A program made the position numbers and the translations under genes. A DNA stretch of 64,000 bases, taken from Rhododendron vialii. Lineage: Eukaryota; Streptophyta; Magnoliopsida; Ericales; Ericaceae. Of the stretch, positions 46,345-58,200 are shown one piece after another; position 1 is the first letter of the stretch; the number at the start of each line of letters is the position of its first letter. Where the stretch lies: positions 36,869,501 through 36,933,500 of the forward strand of contig NC_080563.1 in assembly GCF_030253575.1 (NCBI RefSeq). The letters are read 5' to 3'. The notes below the pieces were generated by a model. It did no database searches and had not been told where the DNA came from. It was given only the letters and a program-made list of their open reading frames with translations.

Positions 46345-46800
46345 TTGAAAAACCCAATGAGAACTTGGAACGGCGGAATCATTGTGGGGATACTCGGGAA
46401 CCCGGAGCGGCGGAACCGAGGTTTTTAGATTTTGAAAACCCCAATTGGGAACCTGGAGCGGCGGAACCATTGTGGATTACTCGGGAATCCAGAGCAGCGG
46501 GAACCGAGGGTTTTGAATTGTGTGCGTTCGCATGGGAACCCGGAGCGGCGGAACCATGGTGAGGTATAGCTTGGTTATCCGCGGTACGGAGCCAATGCAA
46601 ATGTTTTTGTGTGCCAATGGGAACCCGGCGCGGCGGAACCATTATGAGGATACTCGGGAGACCGGCGCGGCGGAACCGAGGTTGGGTGTGTAGCTTGGTT
46701 ATCCGCGGTACGGAGCCAATGCAAATGATTTTGAAAGGTTGGGTGTGTAGTTTGGTTATCCGCGGTACGAAGCCAATGCAAATGATTTTGAAAGGTTGGG
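46345..46800 (+). repeat. Two interleaved minisatellites inside the solo LTR
   Basis: A GC-rich unit, GGGAACCCGGAGCGGCGGAA with variants, occurs about six times between 46345 and 46680. A second unit, TTGGTTATCCGCGGTACGGA plus GCCAATGCAAATG, occurs three times at about 46570-46785. Open frames here on both strands are repeat translations, not genes. Confidence 0.88.
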
Positions 46801-47410
46801 TGTGTTTAAACAAAGTGGTTTTTGAAAGGTTGATTTGTAAATGAAAATATTGACAAAGTCTACGATGAGTCGCGTAGGAGAAACAAAGAAAATCTTGGAC
46901 ACCAACAATAGTTGATTAACGAATGTGGATGTGTCATTGTTAGCTGTGTATACATGTATCATGTGGAAATTGATGTGTTATTATTTCCTGTTGTTTTAAG
47001 TTATGGGTTAGCGGGTATGTGATTTTTCTGCTGAGCCTTTGTAGCTCACGGTATTGCCTTTTGGTGACCCTGACATATTATATTGGTGGCGACGCCGGTA
47101 TAATGTGTCAGACTTCATAGATGATCAGGGTAAGCAGTTCACCGTGGAGGCTTTTGAAGCTGAGGAGCTGGCAAGAATGGAGGAGCAGGTGAAGCTGTAG
47201 TTAGGAACCCTAGAATTCCCTCCATTTGTGTAAATATTGAACTCGTGTGGAAGTTTTGTTGTAATAAGAGCCAGATTCTATTTTGAGATTTTCAATGAAA
47301 TTGTCTTTTTAACGTACCCAAAATTCGGGGCGTTACAGTGGTGGTGGTTGTATGATTATTAAATGCAAGTACAAAAAAATTCAGTCAGAATTAAAAAATT
47401 CAAAGCTACT

Positions 47411-47569
47411 TAATTTTTTGGGAAAATGACGGCCAAGGACGTGTTTGATAATTAATACCTTCTAAGGACATTTTCAGTATTAACAAATGGTCTCAAATGT
47501 TCTCAGCATGTCCTTGGCGGGTATTAATTATCAAAACACGTCCTGGGCTGTCATTTTCCCTAATTTTTT
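47411..47569. mobile_element. Mutator-like MITE (141 bp, 47420-47560)
   Basis: The 9 bp direct repeat TAATTTTTT flanks inverted ends GGGAAAATGACGGCC... and ...GGGCTGTCATTTTCCC that stay complementary for about 40 bp (to GATAATTAATACC). A 9 bp duplication with long inverted ends fits Mutator-type MITEs. Confidence 0.88.
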
Positions 47570-48202
47570 TCAACTTTTTAACCTATATTTTAAGCAACAC
47601 TTAATTTGCAAAGCAATGTAAAATGTGATTATCAAACCTACTGAATCACTTATTACTTAATTATTCAATTTTAAGTGCTGAATTTTAGGTTATTAAACAA
47701 CCCCTTAATCAATGCTATTTCAATTGGGCCACTCATTAACTTTGTTGTTTTGAGCCTTGGAAGGCCTGACATGGGCCTTGTTTATATACAGGAAGACTTT
47801 TTTTTGTTGGGCCTAACACAAAAGAGATGATAACATTTTGGGCCCTTATTTTTGGGCATTTTGGGCCCCCCGAAACATTGGCTTCCCCTTGACTCCTTGA
47901 GCTGGTACTGGTCTTTATTTTAATGTACGTCAGTACATTAAAAAAATAAATAAATAAATAAGTAAATTCTATAGGATTGCATATTTTGACGATAAAAAAA
48001 TTATATAGGATTGCATATTTTTTCAACTTTAGTAAATTTTTTTAACATTTTAACAAACTCTTTTACTTTTTTAATAGACGTACGCCATGTACATTCAAAA
48101 AGTAGAAAATTTGACAAAAAATCACTTCAAACAAAAAAACACGGATTACGAAACAGTCAAAAATTTTGGAGAGATTATTTTTGAGAGGAGAACCAAACAA
48201 AG

Positions 48203-48444
48203 TAAGGGGGTGTTTCTGGTAGTGAATAAGTTGTTGAAAAATATTAAGTTATTTCCAGTAGTGAAAAAGTTTATGATGGGTATGTGAGTGAAAGAGTTAT
48301 TGAGTTGCTAAAAACTTTTTGTTAGTGGAAACCAGTTGGTAAAATACGTTAAGTTTTTAATATCTTTTATTAGTGGAAACAAAATGGGAAAGTGCGTTAA
48401 GTTTTTAGTGATTTTTGTTAGTGGAAACCGGAAACGGGGCCTAA
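48203..48444. mobile_element. PIF/Harbinger-like MITE (236 bp, 48206-48441)
   Basis: TAA flanks both sides. The ends are GGGGGTGTTTCTGG and CCGGAAACGGGGCC, close to the GGSCNTGTTT... ends of Harbinger elements. The inside has three copies of a GTTAGTGGAAAC-containing repeat of about 55 bp. Confidence 0.7.
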
Positions 48445-48569
48445 ATAAAGGTAGTTTTTTTTTTAATTTTATCACAGCAAGTAAAAATAAAAGGTAACTA
48501 AAACGGCAGTAGTAGGTTAATTTGTTGGTGCCTAGCTGATAGGGAAACAACACCATATTTTTCCTTTTA

Positions 48570-48780
48570 ACTCCGAGGGTTTGGCCGAGTAGTTATGAAA
48601 AAACAATAAATGTTTCTCTATGAGCTCATAGGTTTCATTTTCACGGAAGCCAAAAATTTCAAACCTTGGGGCCAATGGAGGTTTTGCCCTGTCGTTGCCT
48701 TCAGGGCCCCGGAATCAATCGAGGTGCGCGCAAGCCGGTCCAAACATCCGGTTCCCCTTTTTTCGTTTTCCAAATTTTAC
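48570..48780 (+). mobile_element. Probable tRNA-derived SINE
   Basis: GTTTGGCCGAGTAGTTATG resembles the A box of tRNA-Ser/Leu-derived SINEs. The 3' part (GTGCGCGCAAGCCGGTCC, ending ATCCGGTTCCCCTTTTTT) resembles plant SINE tails. The B box is degenerate, and no target duplication was resolved. Confidence 0.45.
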
Positions 48781-51466
48781 TTTATGGTATGGTGCACCAT
48801 CATCATTGATTATGATGGCTTCCTTTCGGTGCACTTTCTCTATGGGAGAAATTTCTAACTTTCCATAAGTAGTATTAAGCGATTTCCACAAGTTACAACC
48901 TGTCTTTGGTCTTTTTTTCCTGGGTGTGGATCATGGAATCCATGACTTTAGTTTCACTGAATGTCCCATTTTCCCTATTATGCAGTTTTTTTAGTAATTG
49001 CTAACTTAAAAGGGTGGAGTGGGCAGGGGCGGAGTCAAAAGTTTTGGCCCATGGGGGCGACCTAAGGCCATCGCTGATAAAACATTTCAACGACTCATCT
49101 TCAATGCTTACGTAAATTTGTACCTTTTTTTTGGTTTTACCCTTTCGTATTCCAAGTGAGGGGCAATCCAAATCCATACTCGTTTTTTTCCAATGCTCTA
49201 CTCATTAACAAAATGCCGCATGGTGGTGTTCACTCCTCACTGTCTTTGAACTAAAATCCATAAAATTTCGAAATTGAAACTAATGTTGCTTTGAAATAGG
49301 ACAAATTTGACAGTCAAATTGTCCAAACACAATTCACGCATTCTTTGCTGTATCAAGAGGATCATGTATATCAACAAGCGTGTTATATTAAATGCATAAA
49401 AGTTTCATCTCTGAACGTCATGTAAGACCGTTGAAGTGTGTCAAATGCAAGACGGATGGCTTTGGCTGGTGCTTTTAAGTTGGTATTTTTCATGGAAAAA
49501 AAAAACAATTATTTTTCTTGGAAATCTCCAGACCTCTAGAATGTACTTTAATGTTGACAGTTATCTTGTTATATGTACATGATGGGAAGTATAATCAACA
49601 AATTTATCTATATATCTGTACTAGGAGAACATTTTAATTAGTTGGTGTTTTAATTGCTTCTTGAGCAAATGAGCAGGATTCAAGCACGGAAGCACCCAAA
49701 GGAATGAATCACAAAAACATGATATCATATCTAGTATATTCAATAATGAGTCACCTAGAGATAGGCTCGATACAACTCATTCAACAAAATGCCACGCGGT
49801 GGTATTCACCCGGCACTGATGTAAAGCCCACAGAATTCCAACACTAAAACTACTTTTTTACTTTGAAAAAATGATCAAATTTAAAACTCGAAGCGTTCGA
49901 CTATGATACACGTATTCTTTGCCATATCAAGAAGTCTATTAGATAAATATCATAAGCTAAACGTACAAATGGTTTCATCTCTTAACATCAAATGGTTTCA
50001 TCTCTCAACATCACGTAAAACCGTTGAAACTGGTGAACCACTCGAGTTAACTTTTCCCTCATGGTGGTCCAAGGGAAATTTTCTCGTGCCTTGGAAAAGC
50101 AAAATCAATTGACATCAGAAAAACAGTACAAAGAAGAAAAGCAATACTCCTATCTACGTATTTGTTTTCCTTAGGATTTGGTGTACCATATAGTACCATG
50201 TGTGATCATCGATCTCATTTATTAATGATCCCTAAGAATAATCTTCTTTAGAAGAGTTTGTTAGACCGTTGAAAACTCTTTTGAACGGCTGTAATTACGC
50301 ACTACACGTGGTGCACTACGGCACCTCCAGATCCGTTTTGCTTACCAAGTAGTATTGACCATAATGTGTGTTGCCCATTTTTCTCATGGAGAGAGAGAAA
50401 GAAACCATAAAGCAAGAGACAAAAAAGTCAAGAACCGCCAACGAATTCCACCCGGTTCATCCGCATTTCCACAACCAAACCGACCGTTCTACTCTATCCG
50501 GTCCGAATATTTGCTGACCGAAGAATACACGCTTCTCGATGCCTCTCCAGTACAAAATTCCTTTCCCCAAATCCACCCAAATTCTTATTTTAACGTATCT
50601 TTTGATTCTTACCCTAGCAGGACTATTATTCAAAGTTTCCAAATTGCTACCCCGAATAATACAGTATTTAGTATTTTAGATGTTATCACAAAATGACGTT
50701 ATGTTTATTAAAAAGTGTATTGCACGAGTGGAACCTATATCATTTCAACAAATAAAATAGATAGAACAAAATTGCACTCTGTTTGTGGGAGGTATGGAGT
50801 TCGAGTTTATGGAGAGATATCGAACCCCATTAATTGTTAACGCACGAAGGTGGCGTTCTTATAGATTTATTTTAGAGCTAAAAATTCTAGATTAAGTTCA
50901 CTTGTTCTCCTTAAGTCAAAATATGTTTTAGGTCAATGCTTTCCAAGCAAGCCCATGACTGCTCGTGAAAATGACAAAGATGCCCCTTCGTATTTTCCAA
51001 TGAGTATAACTTTTCAAAATGGGAAGGGCTTGTCCGGGCCAATTAAGTTTAGAAGAACACTTGATCTAAACTTATTCCCAAATAACTTCTAAAATAAGTT
51101 TAGCTCCTATTTTAAGTCCACAAGAACACCACCTAATTATCCTCTAAACCTCACTGATGTATACACCTCACTGATGTATATGATATTAGGAAAGAAGAAT
51201 GCAGTATTTTATTGGGCAGTGATAATGTCAAAATCATTTTTGTTGGTGTCAAAACTCTAATGCATAAAAATCTTGTACATTGCACATGGTACAAATTTTT
51301 TTTCATTAGAGTTTTGATACCAATAAAAATAGTTTTGGCATTATTATTTCCTATTTTATTTTACGATTGATGTCCGGGTCAATTTGCATGTGCTTCAACT
51401 AATTTCCTTCTGGCCCGCTCGAAGGCAGGCCACTCAGGCCAGAATTACAGAATCCACAATAATTAC
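48781..51466. other. Gene-free stretch (2.7 kb)
   Basis: No gene was recognised. CAGGGGCGGAGTC at about 49024 looks like a hAT left end, but its right end was not found. 'ATGGAGTTCGAGTTTATGG' near 50785 is a relative of the B box-like word at 30690. Confidence 0.4.
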
Positions 51467-51741
51467 TACTCCCTCCGTCCCTTTTTAAGTGTCTTGCTTC
51501 GTAATTCCAACTTATTAAAAAGACATCATCATTATACCTTTCACATCAATTTTTTCCTCCACTTTCCTTACTTACCCATCATTATTACACTTTTACTCAC
51601 TTACTTTTTAAAATGGAATCTACTTTTAGGGACAAAATAGACAATTCATCAACTTTTACCCACTAACTTTACAAAATGGACACTTATTAAGGGACAGCCC
51701 AAAATGAAATACCGGATTATAAATAAGAGACGGAGGGAGTA
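51467..51741. mobile_element. Stowaway MITE (271 bp, 51469-51739)
   Basis: TA flanks CTCCCTCCGTCCC at the left and GGGACGGAGGGAG-type sequence at the right (GAGACGGAGGGAG), the classic Stowaway/mariner MITE termini. It sits about 510 bp upstream of the UBP16-like ATG. Confidence 0.92.
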
Positions 51742-51898
51742 TTTTTTTTTACGACTTGACCCCAAGAATCGAGAAGCAAGATCAATTGTGTGAACAACAA
51801 ATCCACCAAACAACTAAACTAACATTTAACGGCTAAAATAAGTACGCCAGTATATACAAAAACAAATTTCCACGCATACGCCATATGTGTGAAAATTT

Positions 51899-51929
51899 CC
51901 CTCTCTCTCTCTATCTCTCTCTCTCTCTC
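51899..51929 (+). repeat. CT microsatellite upstream of the UBP16-like gene
   Basis: A CT run with one interruption in the probable leader or promoter region of the gene starting at 52255. Confidence 0.85.
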
Positions 51930-52254
51930 CAAAACCCCCTAAAATCTCGATCTGAAGAAATTGGAATTCCGAAATCTCTACCAGAAAAGCCTCTCAAATC
52001 CTCATTCCTCTGCTTGCCCCAAGCCACATTCGTTCTATAAATTTTTATCCACACATATGCATACATGTATATGCACATATATATTGTTGTGTAATTGTAT
52101 TTGTTGTACTGCTATCATCCCCGTCGCAGCCACCGCCGGTCGGCCAGTTGCATGCGCAATCCGTGCAACCGCCACTGCAATTTCAACGGGAGGATCTATG
52201 TATGCGAAATTAGGGTTTCATAGCCTCGGATTCATGCGATTGGGAGCGAGATAA

Positions 52255-55200
52255 ATGCCAATTGGAAGAGATCTAGGGTTTCCGTACCTGGTAGTGTTTT
52301 TAGTGTTGGTAGGGCAGTTGGTGATTGGATTCCTCGTCCGCCGTAGATGGAGGCGTTCGGTAGGAAGGAGGGAGGAGATCAAGAGGCTCCTTGTAATGGC
52401 GGCGGCGGAGGAGGATGCGGCTAGGGCCGAGGAGGAGGCGGCGGCTAGGGCCGAGCTCGAGGCGTCAGCTGGTTACGCCTCGAACGTAATTTCAGCACCG
52501 TACGCCTCGAGCCTAATTTCCGTGCCGTTGCAGTACCAGTGTGCAGTGTGTTTGAGCCCCACTACGACGCGCTGTGCTAGGTGCAAATCCATTCGATACT
52601 GGTATGGTAATTCGTGACCAAGCAATGGTTGGACCACAACGTTAAAACACAACTGTATCCAGAACCGTTCGGTGTATGTAGGCCCATGTACATTGAACGG
52701 CTCCGAACACAATTGGGTCAAGGCTTTTTCTTCATAACCTTTGTGCATGAAGCAGTTGATTTTTTTTTCCTGTCATTTGGTTGTGTTTTTGTTACAGTAT
52801 ATTTCAGTGAAGAATAGGGTCTGAATTTGTTCACCCACCTGAGAGAGAAAAATTTGTGAGAACAGTAGAATGAGAACACCCTAATATTTTAACCAATTGT
52901 AGGTGAGATTAGTGTTGACATAATTGCACTCGTTTGTGATATTTTGGGATGTTGTGATCGTGATTGGAATTTGGTTAAGCCGTTAAGGGATTCACTTTGG
53001 CCATTGTTTATGGTAATGATGGAGAGATTTGGTGAGAATGGGCTTGGTATCTTGAGAAAGAGGAATTATAGGTAGGAATTTTAGGAATTGATGCATAGGG
53101 TATAAAGGAAAACAGTTACTGGAGGAGTTTGATTCTTTACACAAGTTTAGTTTAACATGTTGAATAGTTGATGTTTGGAGTCAAAAAGGAAATATGGCAT
53201 TTGAAAACAATTCAGAAAATGTGGGAGGGAACTCTGCCTTACGGTCGACTCGGGCATGTCCAACAGACAGTTTGTCCTGCTAGGTAAAAACAGTCCCCAG
53301 GGTTTGATGGCAGCATCACCTAATATATATGCATTGAACTTACAGGTGTACGGTGATGAATGTGTGGCGCACGATGTGATATGCACTCAAAAAGGTGAAG
53401 CAATCACACTGGAGGGGAAAATACATGTACTTATTAAGTGTTGTGTAGTTACGGGATGGATTTAATGATGGCAGAATGCCCTGTTAGACATTATGCTCAT
53501 CTTTGGTGAAAATTATTTTTAATTGAAAGAACAACAGTTGGATGTGCAACAACCCTACCATGTTGTTCCAGCAGAAACTTTCATCCCTCTTCACCTTTGA
53601 ACTAGTGATGCATTTGGATTTGGAGTCCTGAACACCCTCATGGTAATCATCTTTGAACCCGTCTCCACCATACCTTGTTACATCTTTTATGCACGTCTTG
53701 TCTCCGAAGACAACTGAGAGGGTGAGAGTGTTAAATTTGTTGGAAGTTGGAACTCAAAAATTTGTGCACAAAGAGGGAGGGATGGTGGTGGCGATGCGTG
53801 ATAGAGGGGGATGGTAGTCCTTAAGTATATCTATTGTACTGCAACTAGGGTAGTTTCCTTGTCCAAATCGTCAATCAAAGCGAACTGTTAATGGCTCCAA
53901 TTCGTTGATGATTTCTAGAACATGTTGATTTTATAATTATACTTTTAAATGATAAAGATACATACTAAAAGTAATTATTTTAGGGGGTAAATAAATAGGT
54001 AGTTGGTCTTAAGTGATCAATTGAGAATCATGTGGTCTAACAGGGAAGGCCCTTGCGTGTATTGCAAGAGATTCAATGAATGGGTTTTTGGCTCCCTTTT
54101 TTGCAGGAAAAGGGTTAAATAACCATTTTAAGGTCTATAGGATTCAGGACTTATTGCATGCTATCTTGTGTCTTTTTCTTCCTGCAGTACATTTTTTATT
54201 ATTCAATGACATATGGTCCCATGCACGTAGATTTATTGAAACAAGAATCTAGGATACATTATACTAGAATATTAAAATTTGATATTTTAAATCAAATTGA
54301 GAGAAATTTGATATTATAAGAATCCATAAGCGATATTATAATCATTACTAGATTGATTGCTTCATAAATTTCAGAATGACATTCTAAATCAAATTGAGAG
54401 AAAATTTGATATAATATGAATCCATATGCGCTGTTATAATCATTTCGAGACTCCAAGCTTCATAAATTTCAGAATGACGATTTAGTTTTGTACCAAAACT
54501 GAAGTCTATCTAGATTAATGAAAGAAAGACCCTTTATACGAAAACTATGAGAAATGACTTAAAGCATATGGAGTATAACTTTTTCCTTTTATTTTATCTT
54601 CATCAAATGGATAAACAATAAAAATAATTTAGTTAGCAAGGAAAAGAAATTTTTTTTTTTTTGCAGTTCATATAATCCTATTACTCTTATTAAAAGGGTT
54701 TTTAATACTCAAATCGCCACACTTTTTAGACATCTCACTCAATGACTTCAAATAATTCTTTTTGGAAGTGAGACATGTTGGCAAAGGGAATCTTTCTTGT
54801 CTGTATCAAATTGAATTGGATGACATTCACCGTGAATCATAAAATTTTCGTCTCCCAGGGATTCACAGCAACTCACCCAAACATACAAATTGATAGCTTG
54901 GTTCATCGAATCAAGTCGCTTGATACATGTCATGAATCGTGTGGTTCTGATAAGAGGGTTGTATTTTGATTTTATATGTTCTCTCTCTGACCTGTTAGAT
55001 TAGTTCTCTTTACTTAACAATTGACGATGGTATCCTGTCCACATGTCTATAACCCCTGTATCGATGGCCTTCCATTAATTGGACCTTGTGAACATTACTT
55101 TGATTTGTGGTAATTTCTTATCTGTAATTAGGGCTGTAAATGAACTGAGCCATTCGCGAACTGTTCGAGGCTCGGTTCGGTAAGAGCTCGTTCGAGTTCG

Positions 55201-58200
55201 ATTCGTCTGCTAAACGAACTGAACCTGAACCTCAATTCTAGGCTCGTTTCGTAAATGAACCGAACCTGAGCCTAACGGTATTCGGCTCGGTTAGGTTCGC
55301 GAACCTATACTTAAATTTAATTAATAATTCAATAGGGGTCTATTTGTAAATGTAAAAAATTTTAAGGTTGTATATATAATTCAATACTTATTTTTCTCCC
55401 AAATTCTATACGATCAATGAGAGAGTTTGGGTTCGCTTGAGTTTAATGAGTTAAGCCGAATCAAACCTGAGTCTTGACGAGCTCAATTCGAGCTTAGATT
55501 CGGCTCGGCTCAATTCATTTGAGTTTAACGAGCCAAACTCGAGCCAAGATGTTCAAGTTCGAGCCGAATCCGAGCCGAACTCGAGCCAAACTAGTATCTT
55601 AAAGAACCCAACCGAGCCGAACTCGAGCCAGACTAGTATCTTAACGAACCCAACCGAGCCGAACTCGAGCCTTGAAAAATTTTAACGAGCCGAACTCGAG
55701 CCGAGTTGTTCAGGCTCGAATCGAACTTGAGCCGAACCCGAGCCGAACTCATACCTTAACGAACCCGAGCCGAACTTAACAAGGTTCGGCTCGATTCGGT
55801 TCGTTTACAGCCCTATCTGTAATGGTCCATTTTGTGAGTATTGTTGTTTCCCCCTCAAACGTGAAGCCTCCTAGTATATGGGTAATTGGGAACTTTCTAA
55901 ATTTCAGGAGGATTGCTGTAGTTATACTTCATTTTTGGTATCAACTTACTTCATCTAGACTCTAGAGTAGCAAATCAATCAAATTTTAGTGATCACAACA
56001 TATCATGGGTAGTATTGCCAAACTGGTCTTGGGTTAGCTACTAGATTAGCCCAAGGGCGGGAGGCAAGCCCTTCACACCACAACCCCAATGGGTGTTCTG
56101 GAAAGGAAAAGAGCTCGCGCGCGCGCACACACACAGAGGTTATTGACTCCCTCCATCCCACAATGTTAGTCTGTTTCGATTTCCAATCATTTGAGGGGAT
56201 ACACATTTAATGCACTAAAATTCAAGTTAAAACTATGTGTAACATTTTGCAAGGTTTAAAAGTATCCTTAACCAGATGTGTAGTTCTGGAAAGTAAAAGA
56301 GTTTTGTGCTTGACTTTTCAGCGTGAACATGTATTTTGGGATGCCCCAAAGTGAAGGAGTATTTATTAGCGTTATTTGGTAAAGTCAGATTCTTATGATC
56401 GGCCCGTACTTTCCAGTAGTTATTTTTTCTTGGATTTAATTTATCCGAGCTTCAGCTTACCCAGTGTCTGGAACCTGTCCCTACATCGATAGTTCCTCAC
56501 ATGCGCATTTTTCATCTGGCATGCCTCGAAGATCCAGAGATAGATAAAATTTGGTTTATTCCTGAAAGGATCTACTGTAAAAAACCTGAATAAACAAATG
56601 TACTTCTGAAAGGAAATTCCTGCCTTCGATAGATAACTTTCCCATTTTAGTACTGTTATTGGTAGGTAAATCTTAAACTTGATTCTCAGTTGGATTATCT
56701 TAGAAGGATACTTCCTATCCTATAGTGATTCTGTTATGGCGTACAAATAATCTGATTCTGCCATATGTTTTAATTCCACATGTAGGCCTCTGCTGTGGAT
56801 TTGTATGCATATAATCTGGTGCCCAGTACTGACACGTTTGATGTTTTCAGTAGTCCAATATCTTGTTCTTTTCTAGGCTTTTGAGCTTATAAGTTTGCAG
56901 TTATTCAGTTGGGAATTTGACTGTTTCAGCTCTGGCAAGTGCCAAATTGTTCATTGGAGACAAGGCCACAAGGAAGAATGCCGTCCATTTACATCTTCCC
57001 ATGAGAGCAATGAGGAGGGAGGTTCCTACCAAAAAGTGTTGAAACAAGATGAGCGCAAGAGTCATGACAACAGCATTGAGACTAATGAGAAAGAGAGGAA
57101 TTCTAGTTTGCATGATAAAGAGAGATCAGATAAACATCAGTCCACTAATGTATTCCCCGATAAGCTTGAGGCTAGTTGTATGAACAGTGTGGATGAAAAT
57201 GGCCAACCACGTTCAAAGGGTACCGTGTTTGTTGATTCCGCTAATTGCCCTACGGGTTCAGGTAAGTTAAACCAGATCAAACCTGAATGTGCTGATGAAG
57301 ATAGTCAAGGTGATTCCACAAGCTCTTCAGGATGGACTGCTGATGGATCCAATGAGTCTTTATTTTCTGGGCCTTCTACTCCATCCTCTGGTTTCTCTGA
57401 AGGAACGATAGACTCCAGTAAGCCCAAAGTGGATGATGCCCTTGATGATTCTGCTGAGTCTGCTTCCATTGGAGCTGATGATGCCAACTTGCAAAATTCT
57501 CAATCTTTGAGTTTTTCCTCCAAATTCCATAGGAACACCGTGCTACCTGTTGTTGAACAGTGTTCTGATACCAAAACAGTCAAATTGGATAAGCTTTATT
57601 CATCTGAACCTAGATATTGCTCATCCAGCACTTACGCTAACCCAAATTCAAGTGCTGGAGGGCCTTCAATTAGTACAGATACTTTGAAGGAGAGTAGCAT
57701 CCGTTCAGTGACCCATGAAAAGTCAAGTCATTCAGGTAATGACACTGGCACTACTTTGTGTCCGTTGGGATCCAGAGGTGATAAATCTAGTGCTTGTGCT
57801 GAACATACTAATCCGGGTAAGGTTGAAAGTGCTCAGGCAACTGCTACTACTGAGTATGCGCATTGTTCACCAAATGGTAGGAATGGTGTGAAAACATGTA
57901 TGCAGAAAGTTGTTGGCCAGCTCAGAGCCTCTAAAGGGAGTGAGATGACTGGAAGATACACTACCAAGGTTTAGCAGCACTCTTTTTCTGCATTTTTTTG
58001 GGGTCCAGAATGCTTATTTTTTGGTTTTGATATTGGATTTCCTTGGTTTTCACAGGGCCTGTTTCCATACGAATTATTTGTCAAGCTTTACAATTGGAAC
58101 AAGGTTGAACTGCAGCCATTCGGCTTGACAAATTGTGGGAACAGGTTAGTTAGAGCTGTTCTTTATTCTAGAAAGGCAAATAGTAAGTGCTATAGTATTG

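Larger units (their letters stand above)
43677..47337. mobile_element. Large element with TGTAACG...CGTTACA ends, probable solo LTR (3.66 kb)
   Basis: The element begins TGTAACGACCCTGAATTTT and ends AAAATTCGGGGCGTTACA, so its termini are TG..CA and mirror each other over about 20 bp. It is inserted in a GTGG tract. Flanking 5-mers ATGGT and GTGGT are a near target duplication with one mismatch. No gag, pol, primer site or coding frame is present. A TATAAATA box (45393-45400) with CT-rich leader-like sequence after it sits mid-element, as in an LTR. The 'CTGAGCCTTTGTAGCTCACGG' type motif (about 47031, shortened here) is reminiscent of giant chromovirus (Tekay/Del) LTRs. A solo LTR is my best reading; a non-autonomous DNA element is the alternative. 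Confidence 0.65.

Noticed and set aside
46018..46844. Open frames on both strands over the GC-rich repeats
   Set aside because: Repeat unit length keeps the frames open on both strands at once; they are minisatellite artefacts inside the putative LTR.
52594..52603. Trp in place of a zinc-binding Cys in the MYND finger (RYW)
   Set aside because: The Trp arises only by reading through the splice donor; the spliced codon is TG/C, a cysteine.
55480..55790. CRISPR-like array of GAGCC words
   Set aside because: Units are irregular with no conserved spacing or unique spacers, lie between MITE ends with a target duplication, and the genome is a plant nuclear genome.
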